Origin: Siderastrea siderea
Taxonomy: Eukaryota > Cnidaria > Anthozoa > Scleractinia > Rhizangiidae
Length of the DNA: 64,000 nucleotides
Direction of reading: 5' to 3'
NCBI GenBank assembly: GCA_964030785.1
Contig: OZ034971.1
Location: 43,292,804 to 43,356,803 of the forward strand
This document shows positions 1 through 10,946 of this stretch, in pieces; the first letter of the stretch is position 1, and the number at the start of each line of letters is the position of its first letter. Under the pieces are notes generated by a model. That model searched no databases, was not told the DNA's origin, and saw only the letters and a program-made list of their open reading frames with translations. The translations under genes and the position numbers were made by a program.

Positions 1-30
1 GGTGTTACAGGGTGTTACAGCATGTTACAG
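1..30. repeat. Three tandem near-copies of a 10-base unit
   Basis: The window opens with two copies of GGTGTTACAG and one of CATGTTACAG. This is a short simple repeat that may continue upstream of the window. No function is suggested. Confidence 0.5.
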
Positions 31-268
31 TGTGTCTTGCAGAAGGCCTTCCCTCTTTCAGGCGTGGCTGCACATATCTCTGGATAATTAACAAGGGGCA
101 AGCTTGGAATTGCATTTTTCACCTTAAAAATACAGTGGGGAAATCTCAATTTCCAGTTCCCATCAATCACCCAAAGTTTTCCACAACCTGCAAATATTAA
201 TAATTATTACTCAATTAATTATCACTTGGCAGATTTATTAAGAATAACTATTAAATAAATTACATCAC

Positions 269-478
269 CTCTCTTTTTACAGTCTTCAGTACAATTATGC
301 ATGTAATTGGCAACCCTCCTTCTCTCTTCAATGCCCATCATCAATTTTTCTCTATCAGCATCCTTGTAAATGGGGAACTCCTTCAATGGAAAGCCACTCT
401 CTCTCAATGAACTTTCCAACTCACCCCACCAAAACATATCGGCCACGCACTTTGCAGACAGTTCTCTTTGTGAACAGC
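269..478 (-). CDS. Exon of a KDZ-type (CxC cysteine-cluster) gene
   Basis: This is one open exon on the minus strand, bounded by an acceptor (TGCAG before 478) and a donor (GTGATG after 269). It encodes about 70 residues, including SAKCVADMFWWGELE and, near the end, HNCTEDCKKRG. From memory this pattern of a tryptophan-rich helix, then a basic stretch, then HxCxxxCxxRG belongs to cnidarian multicopy proteins carrying cysteine clusters associated with KDZ (Kyakuja-Dileera-Zisupton) transposases. The same strand and order as the exons at 8522-9130 and 8073-8144 suggest one gene split by the BEL/Pao insertion at 500-6791. The phase does not join directly to the 8073-8144 exon, so an intervening exon is missing or unseen. 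The exon would continue left of the window. Confidence 0.45.
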
Positions 479-499
479 CTGCATGGTGAAAAATTGCAT

Positions 500-834
500 T
501 GTAGCGCCCGCCTTTCGGTGTGAAACGGGGCGCGAGAATGCAGTTGTACGAGTCATCAGTCTAACAATCCAATCCGTTTATTCAGTAGCGATGTTGTGAA
601 GACTTAAGGCTTACAATCGTCCGGGTTCAGGACTGTCAAAGACTGTAATGAACCATACTCGTAAGTGGCTTTGAGGGAAGCTAAAACTAAACCAGGTAGC
701 GAAGCTACAAAAACACTGGGTAGTGTTTCAAAACGTTCTTGCTCACACGAGGAGAAGTCCACTGAAAGTCCCGTATCTAAACTAAGGCATGACGGGATGC
801 GTCACGCAAACAAAACGACTGTAAAGGCATTACA
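500..834 (-). repeat. 3' LTR of BEL/Pao copy 1
   Basis: This 335-base LTR matches 6485-6791 with about ten substitutions by eye. It keeps a 28-base segment around 700-735 that the other LTR lacks. The ends are TG...CA. Confidence 0.9.
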
Positions 835-1006
835 TGGCTCCCCTCATACATTGTAAGAATGTATGAAGTAACAATAAACACATATCAAGACTTAAATTGT
901 TATCAGAGTTTGATTAATCTTATTCTTTCTTATATGAAGAATCAGTTCAGGCTTCCCGACAGGGTCGTACCCCAGTAGTAAAGGTTCCTTTATAATCGGT
1001 GTTGAA

Positions 1007-1756
1007 TCAGTTGTCGCTTTCATCTTCATTTGGGCGGTAAATCAGGATCAACTTGTGAATGGGTCTTTCGAAAAACTTCTTTTTCCCAGACTGGGTAACG
1101 GAGAGGAGGACTTTCCGAACAAGTCCGTCTTCACTGGGATAGACTTCCGTCACTCTGCCAAGTGGCCACTGGTTCCTAGGACAGGATTCATCACGAATGA
1201 GGACAATATCACCAACTTGACTGTTAGGGCTAACGTTACTCCATTTCTGACGTTTCTGTTGTAGCAGGCAATACTCTTTCTGCCAGCGGCGCCAAAATTG
1301 ATCTGACAGGTACTGAATCCTGCGCCATCTTCTTCTTGAGTAAAGGTCTGGTCGCGAGAAATTACCCGGAGGGGGTAAAACTACTTTCGCTTTAAGAGTA
1401 AGCAGGTGATTTGGTGTGATTGGCTCAGGTGCCTCTAGATCTGTTAAGTTGTCTATGGTAAGCGGACGGCTATTTACGATGTTTTCTGCTTCGGTGAACA
1501 GAGTTCGAAGTGCCTCATCATCAAGCTGCTGGGCGTGGTCTTCCAAAAGACCAGAGAGGACTGACCGTACGGTACGAATAAGTCGCTCCCATATGCCACC
1601 CATATGGGATGCGGACGGCACATTCATCTTGAATTCGATCAGGTCGCAATCTTGGGTTACGAGGAAGTTCTTAACAGAATCGGTGTTTACTTCTCTCAAA
1701 GCAGCGTTGAGCTCATTTTTTCCTCCTGCGAAGTTTGTTCCTTGATCACATCTCAA
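1007..1756 (-). pseudogene. BEL/Pao copy 1 integrase core and C-terminal part
   Basis: This 249-residue frame holds the second half of the integrase. The second catalytic aspartate is in RCDQGTNF (near residue 3) and the catalytic glutamate is in GGIWERLIR. Then comes the BEL-type tail with NSRPLT, TPNHLL, RRRWRRIQYL and a GDIVLIRDE motif typical of the C-terminal domain of Pao integrases. It is separated from the upstream frame (1775-2536) by a stop, so no complete integrase is made. In an intact element this enzyme inserts the cDNA into the genome. Confidence 0.88.
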
Positions 1757-1774
1757 TTCATGGACTTTGCCTCT

Positions 1775-2536
1775 TCAGTTGATGAATGGCCTGAGCGTGT
1801 TGATAAATGCATCCGTCTCCATTGAGTTTAAGGTCTCCAAGTGTATAGCCCGGGAACAAAGACAAGTGAAAATTAGACCCCAGCGCTTGAGTTCTTTTCG
1901 GCCCTCTTTAATGTACCAAGGGCCGAAAACGTCCATACCAGAGTATGTGAAAGGTGCGGCGGGAGTAATACGTTCTGCGGGCAGGTTCACCATCTTTTGA
2001 ACTTGAGCAGGTCCACGGAGCTTGCGACAGATGGTGCACTTTCGGAGATGGCGGGAAACAGAGGAGCGTCCGTTTATAATCCAATAACCGGCTTGTCTAA
2101 GTGCATTGTGGGTCATTCCACAGCCTTGATGACGTTCTTGACTGTGATACTGTCTGATCAGAAGTTCAGTTACGTGACTCTTCTTAGGCATAACAATGGG
2201 GTGCTTTACTTCAAATGCTAAGGTGGCTTTCTGGAGTTGGCCTCCTACTCTGACCATTCCCTTTTCATCGAGAAATGGGTCAAGTCTAAAGAGTGAGCTA
2301 GTTTGCTTCAGCTGTTTATTTCTGTTGTGGGCACTCTGGTGGTTCTGGAACATGCGATCCTTATTGCTGATGTTCTGGAGTACTTGAATCTCCTTGCCAA
2401 AATACCAATACTGTACTGACTTGATGATTACTTCTTCTGCTGAGCGCATTTCTTCAACAGTAGGAGGACCAGAAACAGGTCTTGAATTGTGCTGTTTGTT
2501 GGAACGGTTCTTTTCAATCATTCTCTGAATACGCAC
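1775..2536 (-). pseudogene. BEL/Pao copy 1 integrase N-terminal part
   Basis: This 253-residue frame carries the integrase H2C2 zinc finger (HSQERHQGCGMTHNAL ... CTICRKLRG) at about residues 130-170. The start of the rve core follows with its first aspartate in YSGMDVFGPW. The frame ends in a stop just before the second-aspartate segment at 1756. It follows the RNase H frame (2590-4269) after a short break. Confidence 0.86.
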
Positions 2537-2589
2537 GATGCTTCTTTTCAGGCTACCGAGGGACGATGAATGATTGAAGCGTTCTAACT

Positions 2590-4269
2590 CTAGGAATTCT
2601 GGAAAATGTTTCGCTCTGTGCTTTTGGCCATGACTTGGTTCGAGACGAGGACGGCTGTTTTGACTTTCTTCACTTCTTCATCTTCGGGATTCAGATCAGG
2701 AACCGGGTTCATGTTCACAACTGTCACATTGTTCTCCCACAAGACGTTCGGGCCTTTAAACCACAGTTCATGTTCTAAAAGTCGTTTGGCGGTTGTTCCT
2801 CGTGAGGCAACGTCAGCTGGGTTGTCTGTGCTGGCGACATAGTGCCACTGCTGTGGTTTTGAACTGTCATGGATGTGGTGTACATGGTTTCCGACATAAT
2901 TATGGAAACGCTTGGCTTCGTTGCGAATGTAACCAAGAACGACAGAGGAGTCGGTGTAATATACTTCTACTGGATCTTTGTAGTTGAGCTCTCTGCTGAG
3001 CATGGAGGTCACGTTGACTGAAATTACTGCAGCAGTAAGTTTACGACGTGGAGTTGACATTGGCTTCAATGGTGCAACTCGAGCTTTACCCATTAGGAAA
3101 CTGACATGTACTTGGTTCGAGTTGTTTACAAGGCGTAGGTAGGTCACTTGGCCAAGGCCTAGATCACTGGCATCAGAGAAACTGTGCAGCTCGATTACAA
3201 CTGGCTCACCAAAACCGGGAGGTTTGACACATCTTGTAATCGTAATTTCCTCCAGGAGTGCTAATTCTGATCTCCATTTCTCCCACTGTGAATGGATGTG
3301 GCTTGGTACAGGGTCATCCCATCCGATGCCGTCACGGCACAGTTCTTGAAGCAGCTGTTTTCCAACCAAGATGACTGGCGCTACAATGCCTAACGGGTCG
3401 TACACGGAACATACAGTTGATAGAATTCCCTGATGAGTAAGGGGCTTGTCTTTAAGCTCTATTCGAAATCCGATGGTGTCGGATTCAATGCACCAATAGG
3501 TACCTAGAGAACACTGGACAGGTAGTGTATCATGACGAAGATCCAGATCCTTTAAGTCTTTGGAGCGATCTTCAGCAGGCATGGCTTCCAGCACGACTTT
3601 ACTGTTACTAGCAAATTTGTGTAGGCGCAAATTGGCGGCTGCACACATGGCTTGGGTGTTTCTGATGACATCAATGGCATTTTCTGGTGTAGCAATGTCT
3701 TCTTGATTGGCTGGAATTTTCTCTTGTGAATATGCAAATGGCACCTTAATAGACTTGTGTAGATTGTCAATGTCCTGGATGTGCAAACTGTTGACTTTTT
3801 GAGTGCGAACACTGTTAACGCCTGTGATCGTATTTATTTCCAGGTTCACTTCATGACCCTCTACTCCTAGTTGTTCGAGCAGGGAATCTGTAACAAAAAC
3901 ATCCGTTGACTGGTCGTCCAGTACTGCATAAGTCAGTACTTTAGCTGAGGGATTGTCTTGGTGGAAAACTTCAAGAAGCAGTATTCGTGCATAGGAGCGT
4001 GCCGGCTGGCTTCGTCCACAAACTTGAGAACAGGCAGACTTCACTTGGCTAGTGTCTTTCTTTTCGTGTCTGGTCGGGTCATGCAGTATTGTGGCATGTT
4101 TCTGCTGGCAGATCTTGCACTCTAGCTTGTCTCTGTTGCAGTCTTTGGAGACGTGTTTGTTAGAGCTGACACACTTAAGGCAGATCCTGTTCTTCATCAA
4201 GAAATTTTTACGCTCTTCATAGCTAAGTCTTTGGAACTGCTCACAGTCATTCATTGCATGGGATTTCAT
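2590..4269 (-). pseudogene. BEL/Pao copy 1 zinc knuckle, protease and RNase H, RT core deleted
   Basis: This 559-residue frame begins with a gag zinc-knuckle stretch (CLKCVSSNKHVSKDC, then CKICQQKHATILH). The aspartic protease of the BEL type follows (AVLDDQSTDVFV, near residue 107). After IPANQEDI, which is the linker before RT, the frame jumps directly to the region that normally follows the YVDD box (AAANLRLHKFASNSK). The RT palm is therefore missing, with the junction near 3690. The RT thumb/connection (SVYDPLGIVAPVIL) and RNase H (FSDASDLGLGQV, later YTDSSVVLGY) continue in frame. I see the join directly; that it arose by deletion is inference from the family layout. Confidence 0.9.
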
Positions 4270-4317
4270 CTTGTGATAAAAGCAGTATGTTCCAGAAGCA
4301 GGTGGAGTGGTTGGACT

Positions 4318-4665
4318 TCATTGCTGAGCTTGAGTTGCTGCCACTTGTGATGCTTCTACTTGCGACTCTTCGTTGAGAGGCCTTGGTTCAATGTCATTAT
4401 CTGGAGGTGATGCAGATGTCAAAGCGACATTTGCATTACGGTGACGTTGAGAATTGCGACCAGCAAACTTGCCTCGATCAGCTGTCATTGCACCATTTGT
4501 TCCTGGACTTTGCAGAATTTGCGGGATGTTTGTCCTTTCTGCATGGTAGCGTACTTCTTCAGCGAACTCTTCGAAAGACAGGAGGGCATCCCTGCCCTTT
4601 TTCCTCTGAAGCTTTAACACTTTATCGGACCACTTTGCTTTGAACCATGCAGGTAGCTTTTCCAC
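4318..4665 (-). pseudogene. BEL/Pao copy 1 gag, C-terminal segment
   Basis: This 115-residue frame reads LPAWFKAKWSDKV and then a helical FEEFAEEVRYHAERT segment, which is the usual end of the DUF1759 gag region before the zinc knuckles. A stop at 4681 separates it from the main gag frame, and another stop or frameshift separates it from 2590-4269. Confidence 0.8.
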
Positions 4666-4680
4666 TAGAACTTGAATTTG

Positions 4681-5844
4681 TCAAGGATAATGGAGAACTT
4701 TGAGACTTTCAATATGTTTGCTTGCAATTTTCACTTGTTGCAAGAAATCACTGAATTCTTCTAGACCAGTTGCGTCGCTTGGTCCAACTTTTGGCCAAGT
4801 TTTCAACTTCTTTTCGAAGCTAATGCTGATTATTGCAGGATTACCAAAGCGTTCCTTGAGGATTTTGCATGCTTCCTGGTATGCACTTTCTGGGTCTTGT
4901 ACTAGGTATTGGAGTTGTTCCACGACTCTGTTGGCTTTGCCGTCCAAATGTTGGTACAAGAGATGCAACTTCTGTCTAGCTGTCACAGGTGCGGAATCAA
5001 TTAGACTTTCAAAGGCATTCTCCCACAAGAAGAATTTGGTTTTGTCTAAGTCATTGCCTTGAAAGACATCAGGGGTCGCCTGCAGTAGTCGCTGCAACTG
5101 GCTAATCTTCGCGAGTGCATCTGTAAGTTGGGCAGAGTAACTTTGTGGTACTAAAAGGTGGGGGTTTGCAGGTGACGGAATGAAGGCTGGAGCATTCCCA
5201 CAGAAGCCCTTTGGTGTAGGAGGGTGGTACCCTGGCTGTGCAGTGGAGGCTGTTGGGATGATTGGAGGATTCTGACCTCCAATGCTAAAGCTGGTTTTAG
5301 TGTAGACTGGTGAAAACGGGTGCACAGTTCTCTGAGGTTCTTGAACTGATGGTACTGGTGGTGCCTGGGGTGGTGTGCTCTGTGAGGTTGGAAATGCTGA
5401 TTGAGAGTGCGACCCAAGAAATGGAGTAGGCGGTGAGGATGTGACTATTACATCGTTGGCTACAGATGTTTGTTGGGTAGAAGATGTTAAGATGGGAGCT
5501 TCTGGTGTGGAGGTCAATGCAGCTTCTTCTTTGTTGTTAAGAAAGGCATCAATTGGCTTGTGAAGTGCCGTTGGCAGTAAGGGTTCCTGTTCCTTGTCAA
5601 GTTCATTCTCTTCATCCATCGCTCTTTGGTAAACAGCTTCTTGGGCTGTGATTTCTTCGAGTTCCTTTTGTATCTTTAACTGTTCTAGTTTGTTCTCCTG
5701 TTCGGCAATGACTGATGAGAACCTAAGCTTTTCTTGAAGGGCTGCTCTTTTGGCACGACAGGTAATTAGTGTCTCTCTACATGAACTTTTGCTGGATCCC
5801 GATTTAGTCGAGGTTCGTGAACGGTGTGACTTTCCTGAGTACAC
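4681..5844 (-). pseudogene. BEL/Pao copy 1 gag (DUF1759-type)
   Basis: This 387-residue frame begins with a Ser/Arg-rich start and a long charged coiled coil (about residues 35-85). A Pro/Thr/Ser-rich linker follows (about 110-240). Then comes the DUF1759-like capsid region (KFFLWENAFESLID, LLYQHLDGKANRVVEQL, ILKERFGNP). Gag builds the intracellular particle that packages element RNA. The frame is cut by a stop at 4681. Confidence 0.85.
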
Positions 5845-5847
5845 AGA

Positions 5848-6036
5848 TTAAGTATCTTCTTCGAGTCTTTTAATTTCTTGCACAGCAGTAGTGTGAATTG
5901 TTTTCCAGGTGTCATACAAATAGGTCTGTTTGTTTGTGGCACGCTGACGTTCACAAGTGTCAACTGATAGGTCTATCCAGTCGTCAAAAGATTGTACGAC
6001 TTCATCTACTTCCTTAGCCATATCTGCAATTTCCAT
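5848..6036 (-). pseudogene. BEL/Pao copy 1 gag N-terminal helical fragment
   Basis: This short 62-residue frame (MEIADMAKEVDEVV...) lies between the LTR-proximal frame and the main gag. It is acidic and helical and resembles the N-terminal part of BEL gag proteins. It ends in a stop directly before the gag frame at 5844. Confidence 0.5.
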
Positions 6037-6084
6037 TCTGATTTTATCTGGATTTTTACAATTACCAATAAACTCTTCAAGACT

Positions 6085-6450
6085 TCATAACTTTACATGC
6101 AGGTCATGATCATAGGCTAGTGCGGCCTTTTTCTTCAATTCGCATTGATATTCTCTGCCTTTGGACGTGAGGGTCCTGGGTCTAGTTTTAGCATCGTGGT
6201 CAAAGGTTGTATCATAACTTGGCAAAATTTCGACTTCTTTTAGATTTAACGAAGGTTCTTCGGGCGAAATAATATCAAAAGGACTAACCTCTGTTCTTAT
6301 GGAAGCAGCAGCCTCTTTCGGTGTTAATTCTGAGGTTTCTTTACGGTTGTCTTGATCAGCGATATCGGCGATATATTCATCTTGCTTTGAAGCGAAGGTT
6401 GACCCAATTCCGGTGTCTCCGAGTTTATCTTCGTGTTGTTTTGCATCCAT
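6085..6450 (-). pseudogene. BEL/Pao copy 1 LTR-proximal ORF, unrecognised
   Basis: This is the first ATG frame after the 5' LTR (121 residues, MDAKQHEDKLGD...). It is acidic and hydrophilic, with no motif I recognise. It is probably the N-terminal extension of gag, now separated by a stop at 6085. Confidence 0.5.
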
Positions 6451-6484
6451 TGTGAGTTTTTTCGACTGTTCACAAGTCTTTGAC

Positions 6485-6791
6485 TGTAGCGCCCTCCTTT
6501 CGGTGTGAAACGGGGCGCGAGAATGCAGTTGTACAAGTCATCAGTCTAACAATCCAATCCGTTTATTCAGTAGCGATGTTGTGACGACTTAAGGCTTACA
6601 ATCGTCCGGGTTCAGGACTGTCAAAGACTGTAATGAACCATACTCGTAAGTGGCTTCGATTGAAGCTAAAACTAAACCAGGTAGCAAAGCTACAAAAACT
6701 CGCACGAGGAGAAGTCCACTGAAAGTCCCGTATCTAAACTAAGGCATGACGGGATGCGTCACGCAAACAAAACGACTGTGAAGGCGTTACA
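6485..6791 (-). repeat. 5' LTR of BEL/Pao copy 1
   Basis: This 307-base LTR is the partner of 500-834, with a net 28-base deletion. On the minus strand it precedes the gag region. The primer-binding site should start at 6484 on the minus strand (GTCAAAGACTTG...), but I cannot assign the tRNA. Confidence 0.9.
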
Positions 6792-6998
6792 TGCATCGTG
6801 TTACCTACTTTTAAAACAATTTTATTACTTGAGGTAAAAAATTGCCAATCAAATTTGAATGGTACATATTTGCTGATTAGAGAGGAATCTAATACTCAAT
6901 TACTTTTAGTTTTTCTGGCAAGTGCTGTGAAAATTTCTCATGAACGCTGACTCAGTTTCACAGACAAATACATGAAAATGGAAATCTTATTCAGCTTT

Positions 6999-7900
6999 CT
7001 TAGTGAGGGTGGTGGACAAAACACTGGCCCCCAGTCCATGGACTAAAACATGGACTACCCCTTCAAGTACTATTGTGAGTGAGTACTATTTGCTGAGCTG
7101 TTGTTATATGCATATTATTTGCAATTACCTTATTTATAAATTTTCGACCTGCATGCTAACATAGGCTTCTGGCCGCCATCTTGAATAGATATGATATTAA
7201 TTAAATGAACATCAGCTGATCGCAAAAATCGTAGACTCAAATCAATCAATCCATCTTCACACTCTGTAAACATAACTTGAAAACGTATTGAAATGCTAGT
7301 ATGCGGGCAAGGTACCTGGTATTTATTAAAGGTAAATTGTCAGAAAGTTATATCAAATGAGGTCCAAGGAAATTAGAACACAAACAAAGAGCTCTACGCA
7401 TCTTCAATTCGAATGTAAAATCAGTTTTCCTTTAAGGGTAAGCCATTAAGTCTGACGAATCGGTTCTCAAGCAAGCTCTGCACAACATGAGCATGCATGA
7501 GTGTTCACTTTATGCGGATGTTCATGAAATAGTGTAATTTATTCAAAATGGCTGCTAGAGTTGTCGAAAGTAAACAAGGGGTGTGCAACAAATGTTAGTA
7601 TAACAGCAGCTCAGTAAATAGTCCTCACTTGGAATAGTATTTTAAGGGGTACCTTATTTTTGGAAATTAACGATACATGTTATTAACGTGAAATTTCAAA
7701 AATTTGCGTTAATTTTATTTATTTGAACACAATTAAAATCATCTAACCAGAGCTTTTTGTAAATTTGTGTTCATTTTATTACTCATAAAATTCGTTCGCG
7801 TTATTAAAAATGGTTTTTATATTCCTATAATAAGATAGTCCATTTTTAGAGGTAGTCCATGGACTGGGGATCAGTGTTTTGTCCACCACCTCTTAGTGAG
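6999..7900. mobile_element. Mutator-like MITE, 883 bases (7008-7890)
   Basis: The terminal inverted repeats are about 38 bases. The left end reads GGTGGTGGACAAAACACTGG from 7008, and the right end is its reverse complement finishing at 7890, with few mismatches. Both contain AGTCCATGGACT. A perfect 10-base duplication TCTTAGTGAG flanks the element (6998-7007 and 7891-7900). A duplication of 9-10 bases is characteristic of Mutator-like elements. The interior is AT-rich with no coding frame, so it is non-autonomous. Confidence 0.8.
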
Positions 7901-8072
7901 ACTTAATAATTGATAAAATTCCTAACTTGAGTTTGTAAAGGAAAGAAATTACAGAATGTACAAGACAGTCCTCAAATCATTGAGCTAGTAAAAGAAAATA
8001 AACTGTAAGAAAAAAAGAGAACCTAGACTTTAACAATATCATATGTGAAGCAATTCCTTTTAAAATATTCAC

Positions 8073-8144
8073 TTCCCTTCTTTTCTCCTCATCCACTCAC
8101 TATATCCCTCAGAAAAAGCTTCAAATGAGAGCCATCCATGATTT
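8073..8144 (-). CDS. Small exon of the KDZ-type gene
   Basis: This 72-base exon encodes NHGWLSFEAFSEGYSEW and a basic end. The acceptor (AAAATAG) lies before 8144 and a weak donor (GTGAAT) follows 8073. It joins in phase to the exon ending at 8522, whose last codon is completed by the first base here. The WLSFEAF motif matches my memory of the segment that follows the cysteine cluster in cnidarian KDZ-type proteins. The exon was too short to appear as an open frame and was found by reading for the next in-phase segment. Confidence 0.45.
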
Positions 8145-8521
8145 CTATTTTAAAAGGTTAAGTACAAATGATACAAAATTGTTGCAATTGCTTTAGGTAC
8201 ATTTTAATGTTTGAAGTAAAGTTGTTGATATCTCTTAATGGACAACATTTAACTGACAGACATCAAAACTGGTTTATTGAGCCTCCCCACCACGACAAGG
8301 TGGACTCTTATAGGGGAGGGAGGAAACAACAAACAAATAAAGCTTAGATGAGATGCATAATTGCTATCAGTGATGGCCGAGTTTCTTACAAACTTAGCGT
8401 AAAAATAACTCACACAAATAGATGCTTGCAAAAACAAGAGTCCCTTGGCAGTAAACCAGTTTATGAGGAAAATAATCAGTTATTATATCCTTCGAATTCA
8501 GGCATTTAAAAACATACTTAC

Positions 8522-9130
8522 GCAAGAGAACAGTACAATTCAAAAAGCTCACGATCGACTAGTGTGGAGTCAGTTGCCTCGACCGTTTCTCTGCTACTGG
8601 CATAAAACTGGTATCCACTTTCCTTATTTCCACACCGTGAATGTGAAAAATTCAGGTGGCATTTATTGCACGGTAAAGTAATTTTTTTTCCTGCAAAAGA
8701 ATAATATCTCACAATCGGCTGCAATCCTTGTGGCAAAGAAAGAATAATCATCATCAATCATCGATAAATTTCCACCACACTGAAGGCATCGGCTGGTTGG
8801 GGGCCCAAAGCAGCGCTGCTCCTTTACGGTTGTGTGGGTAAGAAAATCTGCCAACAATATGGCGTTTGGCAGATCTACAAATTCCCTCAGTGAAGGGAAA
8901 AATTTCTCTATTGTCTCCAACCGATTCATTGACACCGCTTCTCTCAGGATGTCGAACTTCCTCAGGCCGAACTTAGAGATCAAAAAGACAGAAATCTGAT
9001 AGGCCCGGTGTATTTAGCACTTCTAACACAGTTAGCTTTGCTGTGTCACTCCACCTAGGCAATCCACTGCAGCAAACAAGCTTGGGTCGTGAAGGTCGCT
9101 TAGTGTGCGACGAGCTCTCTTGCCGGCCAT
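8522..9130 (-). pseudogene. KDZ-type gene, first exon with CxC cysteine cluster
   Basis: Reading on minus from an ATG at 9130 (MAGKRARRTLSDLHDPSLF), this exon runs to a strong donor GTAAGT immediately after 8522. A one-base frameshift near 9045, with further small shifts near 8680-8750, breaks it. The conserved segments are KFGLRKFDILREAVSM, then CFGPPTSRCLQCGGNLS, then CNKCHLNF and GNKESGYQFYASSRETVEA. Paired CxxC motifs of this kind are the zinc-binding cysteine cluster found with KDZ transposases. The degraded state suggests a decaying transposon-derived gene. The family name is from memory and would need a profile search. Confidence 0.5.
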
Positions 9131-9365
9131 CTCAATGCTGTTTGATGCTATTGCAAACCTGGGAAAACTTGTTATTGCAAAAGTTAGATCCAGTCTCCCA
9201 CTGACCGTGTAACACTGGTAACAGTTGTAACAGTGTTACATAAATGGGAAAGTAAATTTCTGTCCCTAAATCGGGCAGCATTTGTGACTTAAATCATAAC
9301 CTTAACATATATTTGTCTCTTGGTAAACAGACCTACAATGTAACACACAACCGCTATATAACCGC

Positions 9366-9790
9366 TCACCATTCTAAAATACAGTGCCGTTCATCTACAA
9401 CTACCGCTTGAACAGCGCGCTGATATGGTGGACTTTGGAATAGCTCCATTCCATCCTTACACGAAACAAATGCTTCGGGATGTGTGAAAACGATCTCATA
9501 TTTGCCATCTTTTAACAGAGAGTAGTTCGAGTCACTGGCATCCAACTCCAAATCACTCTACCTGCTTTTCCTCTTGGAATTCAGAAACGTCGCCTTGACT
9601 CTTCCTTCACTGCTTTGTCTTATCTGATGTTTGATGAGGGCATTCAGTGGGGAAACGACAATAATGATGGCACCAAATGGAGGAGATGGTGCAGGTTGTC
9701 AACTGTTAATCTTCTCGTGCAATAGCCAAGGAAGGAGATGAAAGATTATAGATTTGCAATATCCTGCTGGTAAAACGGCAACAACACCTC
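9366..9790 (-). pseudogene. RecQ-like DNA helicase fragment
   Basis: On minus, the frame from 9790 shows a degenerate Walker A (AVLPAGYCKSIIFHLLP), then motif Ia (IIVVSPLNALIKHQI). After a stop near 9553 comes a DExH-type box, VVVDERHCILEW. The order and spacing are those of the RecQ helicase core. The glycine before the lysine in Walker A is replaced by cysteine, and stops interrupt the frame. It is a fragment of the first helicase lobe only, on the same strand as the KDZ-type exons downstream. ATP-dependent 3'-5' unwinding is the family role. Confidence 0.65.
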
Positions 9791-10946
9791 TGCCTAGGTT
9801 ATTGCTTCCAAACATTTGACTTGTTTAAGCTTTGAATTGATGTTACAATACCTACTTTGGGTTACAGCGACTCGAAGACTACTATAAAACATGGTTGTAA
9901 ACTCACAATGAAGCGGGATGGCAATAGGCTCGATTTGAAGATGACAAAGGAAATGAGGCAATAAAATTGAGGAAACAAAGGACTCCTCCCTCAGGATAAA
10001 TTTTGCTCTGGAGTCATGTGACCAGCCTGAACCAGGGTCTCTCTCTCTGGGTCTCTCTCTCTCTCTCTCTCTCACTCTCTCTCTCCCACTCCAGGGGTAG
10101 GGAAGAAGAGAGACCCTGGGAACGAGGTTGGCTTGTTGGTAAAATCCAAATCGCCATTTTTGGCTCCTAACATGTTGTTGAGGGTTTTCTGTAAGGTTAT
10201 TCTTCTATCGCTTGTTTCATATCAAAATAAAGCTCAATCTTCCCAGAAGTTAAATATGGCCATCTTTTTGTCCTTAGTCGTACCTAGTCCTTAGATGAAA
10301 CGCTTTATTTCTAGCATCCTTTACCCACACTACCCTGTGTGCTTTTTTGGCCACCATTTTGAAAAAAATTGCCACGCTTTGATGCGCCCTTGAAGGGGTG
10401 GTTTGGCCTTGCCGTGTAATCCCTGTTTACAGACTGTGTCATATCTCTATGACATATGTCATATCTCACAAGATGTACTTAGATAAATAGATAGAAACTA
10501 TTAACTTGTCAGTGCCATAAAGATTTTCGGTACAAACGCCCTTAGAACAAAATGGGTTTGTGCTTAACTGGCCTCATGAACAAAATAAAAATGGATTCTA
10601 GTCCAAAAACAATGATTTTCATATTAAAAGGGCACGAGCTTAAGCTAAGACTTAATTGAAAGGTTGTGGGTACATACGAGAAATAAAATTTATACAACAT
10701 TTATGGCAAAACTACAGTAGTTGGTAACTTATTGTGCTTGCTTTGTTGAAAAAGGATGTTAAAATTCAAAGAATTAAGCAGTGAGGTATGATGTACATTT
10801 TAAAATAAGAAATACCTGTATTTGACTCACAAAAACCTCGCAAAGCAGCTGTCAAGTGCCTCTTAACTAAACGAACAAGAAGAGAAACCCATTTTATTCC
10901 CTTAATGCAGCCGAAACTTGAATCAACCCAGTACAACAAATTGTTA
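9791..10946. other. No gene seen; contains a CT microsatellite
   Basis: No supported coding frame is seen here. A (CT)n tract at about 10039-10086 creates a spurious Arg-Glu frame on the minus strand. The rest is unremarkable AT-rich sequence. Confidence 0.6.

Larger units (their letters stand above)
500..6791 (-). mobile_element. BEL/Pao LTR retrotransposon copy 1 (RT-deleted)
   Basis: The two LTRs (500-834 and 6485-6791) are direct repeats on the + strand, each starting TGTAGCG and ending TTACA. They are flanked by a perfect 5-base target duplication TGCAT (495-499 and 6792-6796). All element genes read on the minus strand: gag, aspartic protease, RNase H, H2C2 zinc finger, integrase. The gene order protease-RT-RNaseH-integrase and the DDQS protease type place it in BEL/Pao. 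The reading frames are broken by stops and frameshifts, and the RT catalytic core is deleted near 3690. A purine-rich tract lies next to the 3' LTR (835-850, read on minus). The copy cannot be autonomous. Confidence 0.93.

Noticed and set aside
8249..8437. 62-codon minus-strand frame with PPSPIRVHLVVVGRL
   Set aside because: It may be part of another repeat, but no start, splice site or family could be supported.
9794..10075. Frame starting with an Arg-Glu run
   Set aside because: Caused by the CT microsatellite near 10039-10086.
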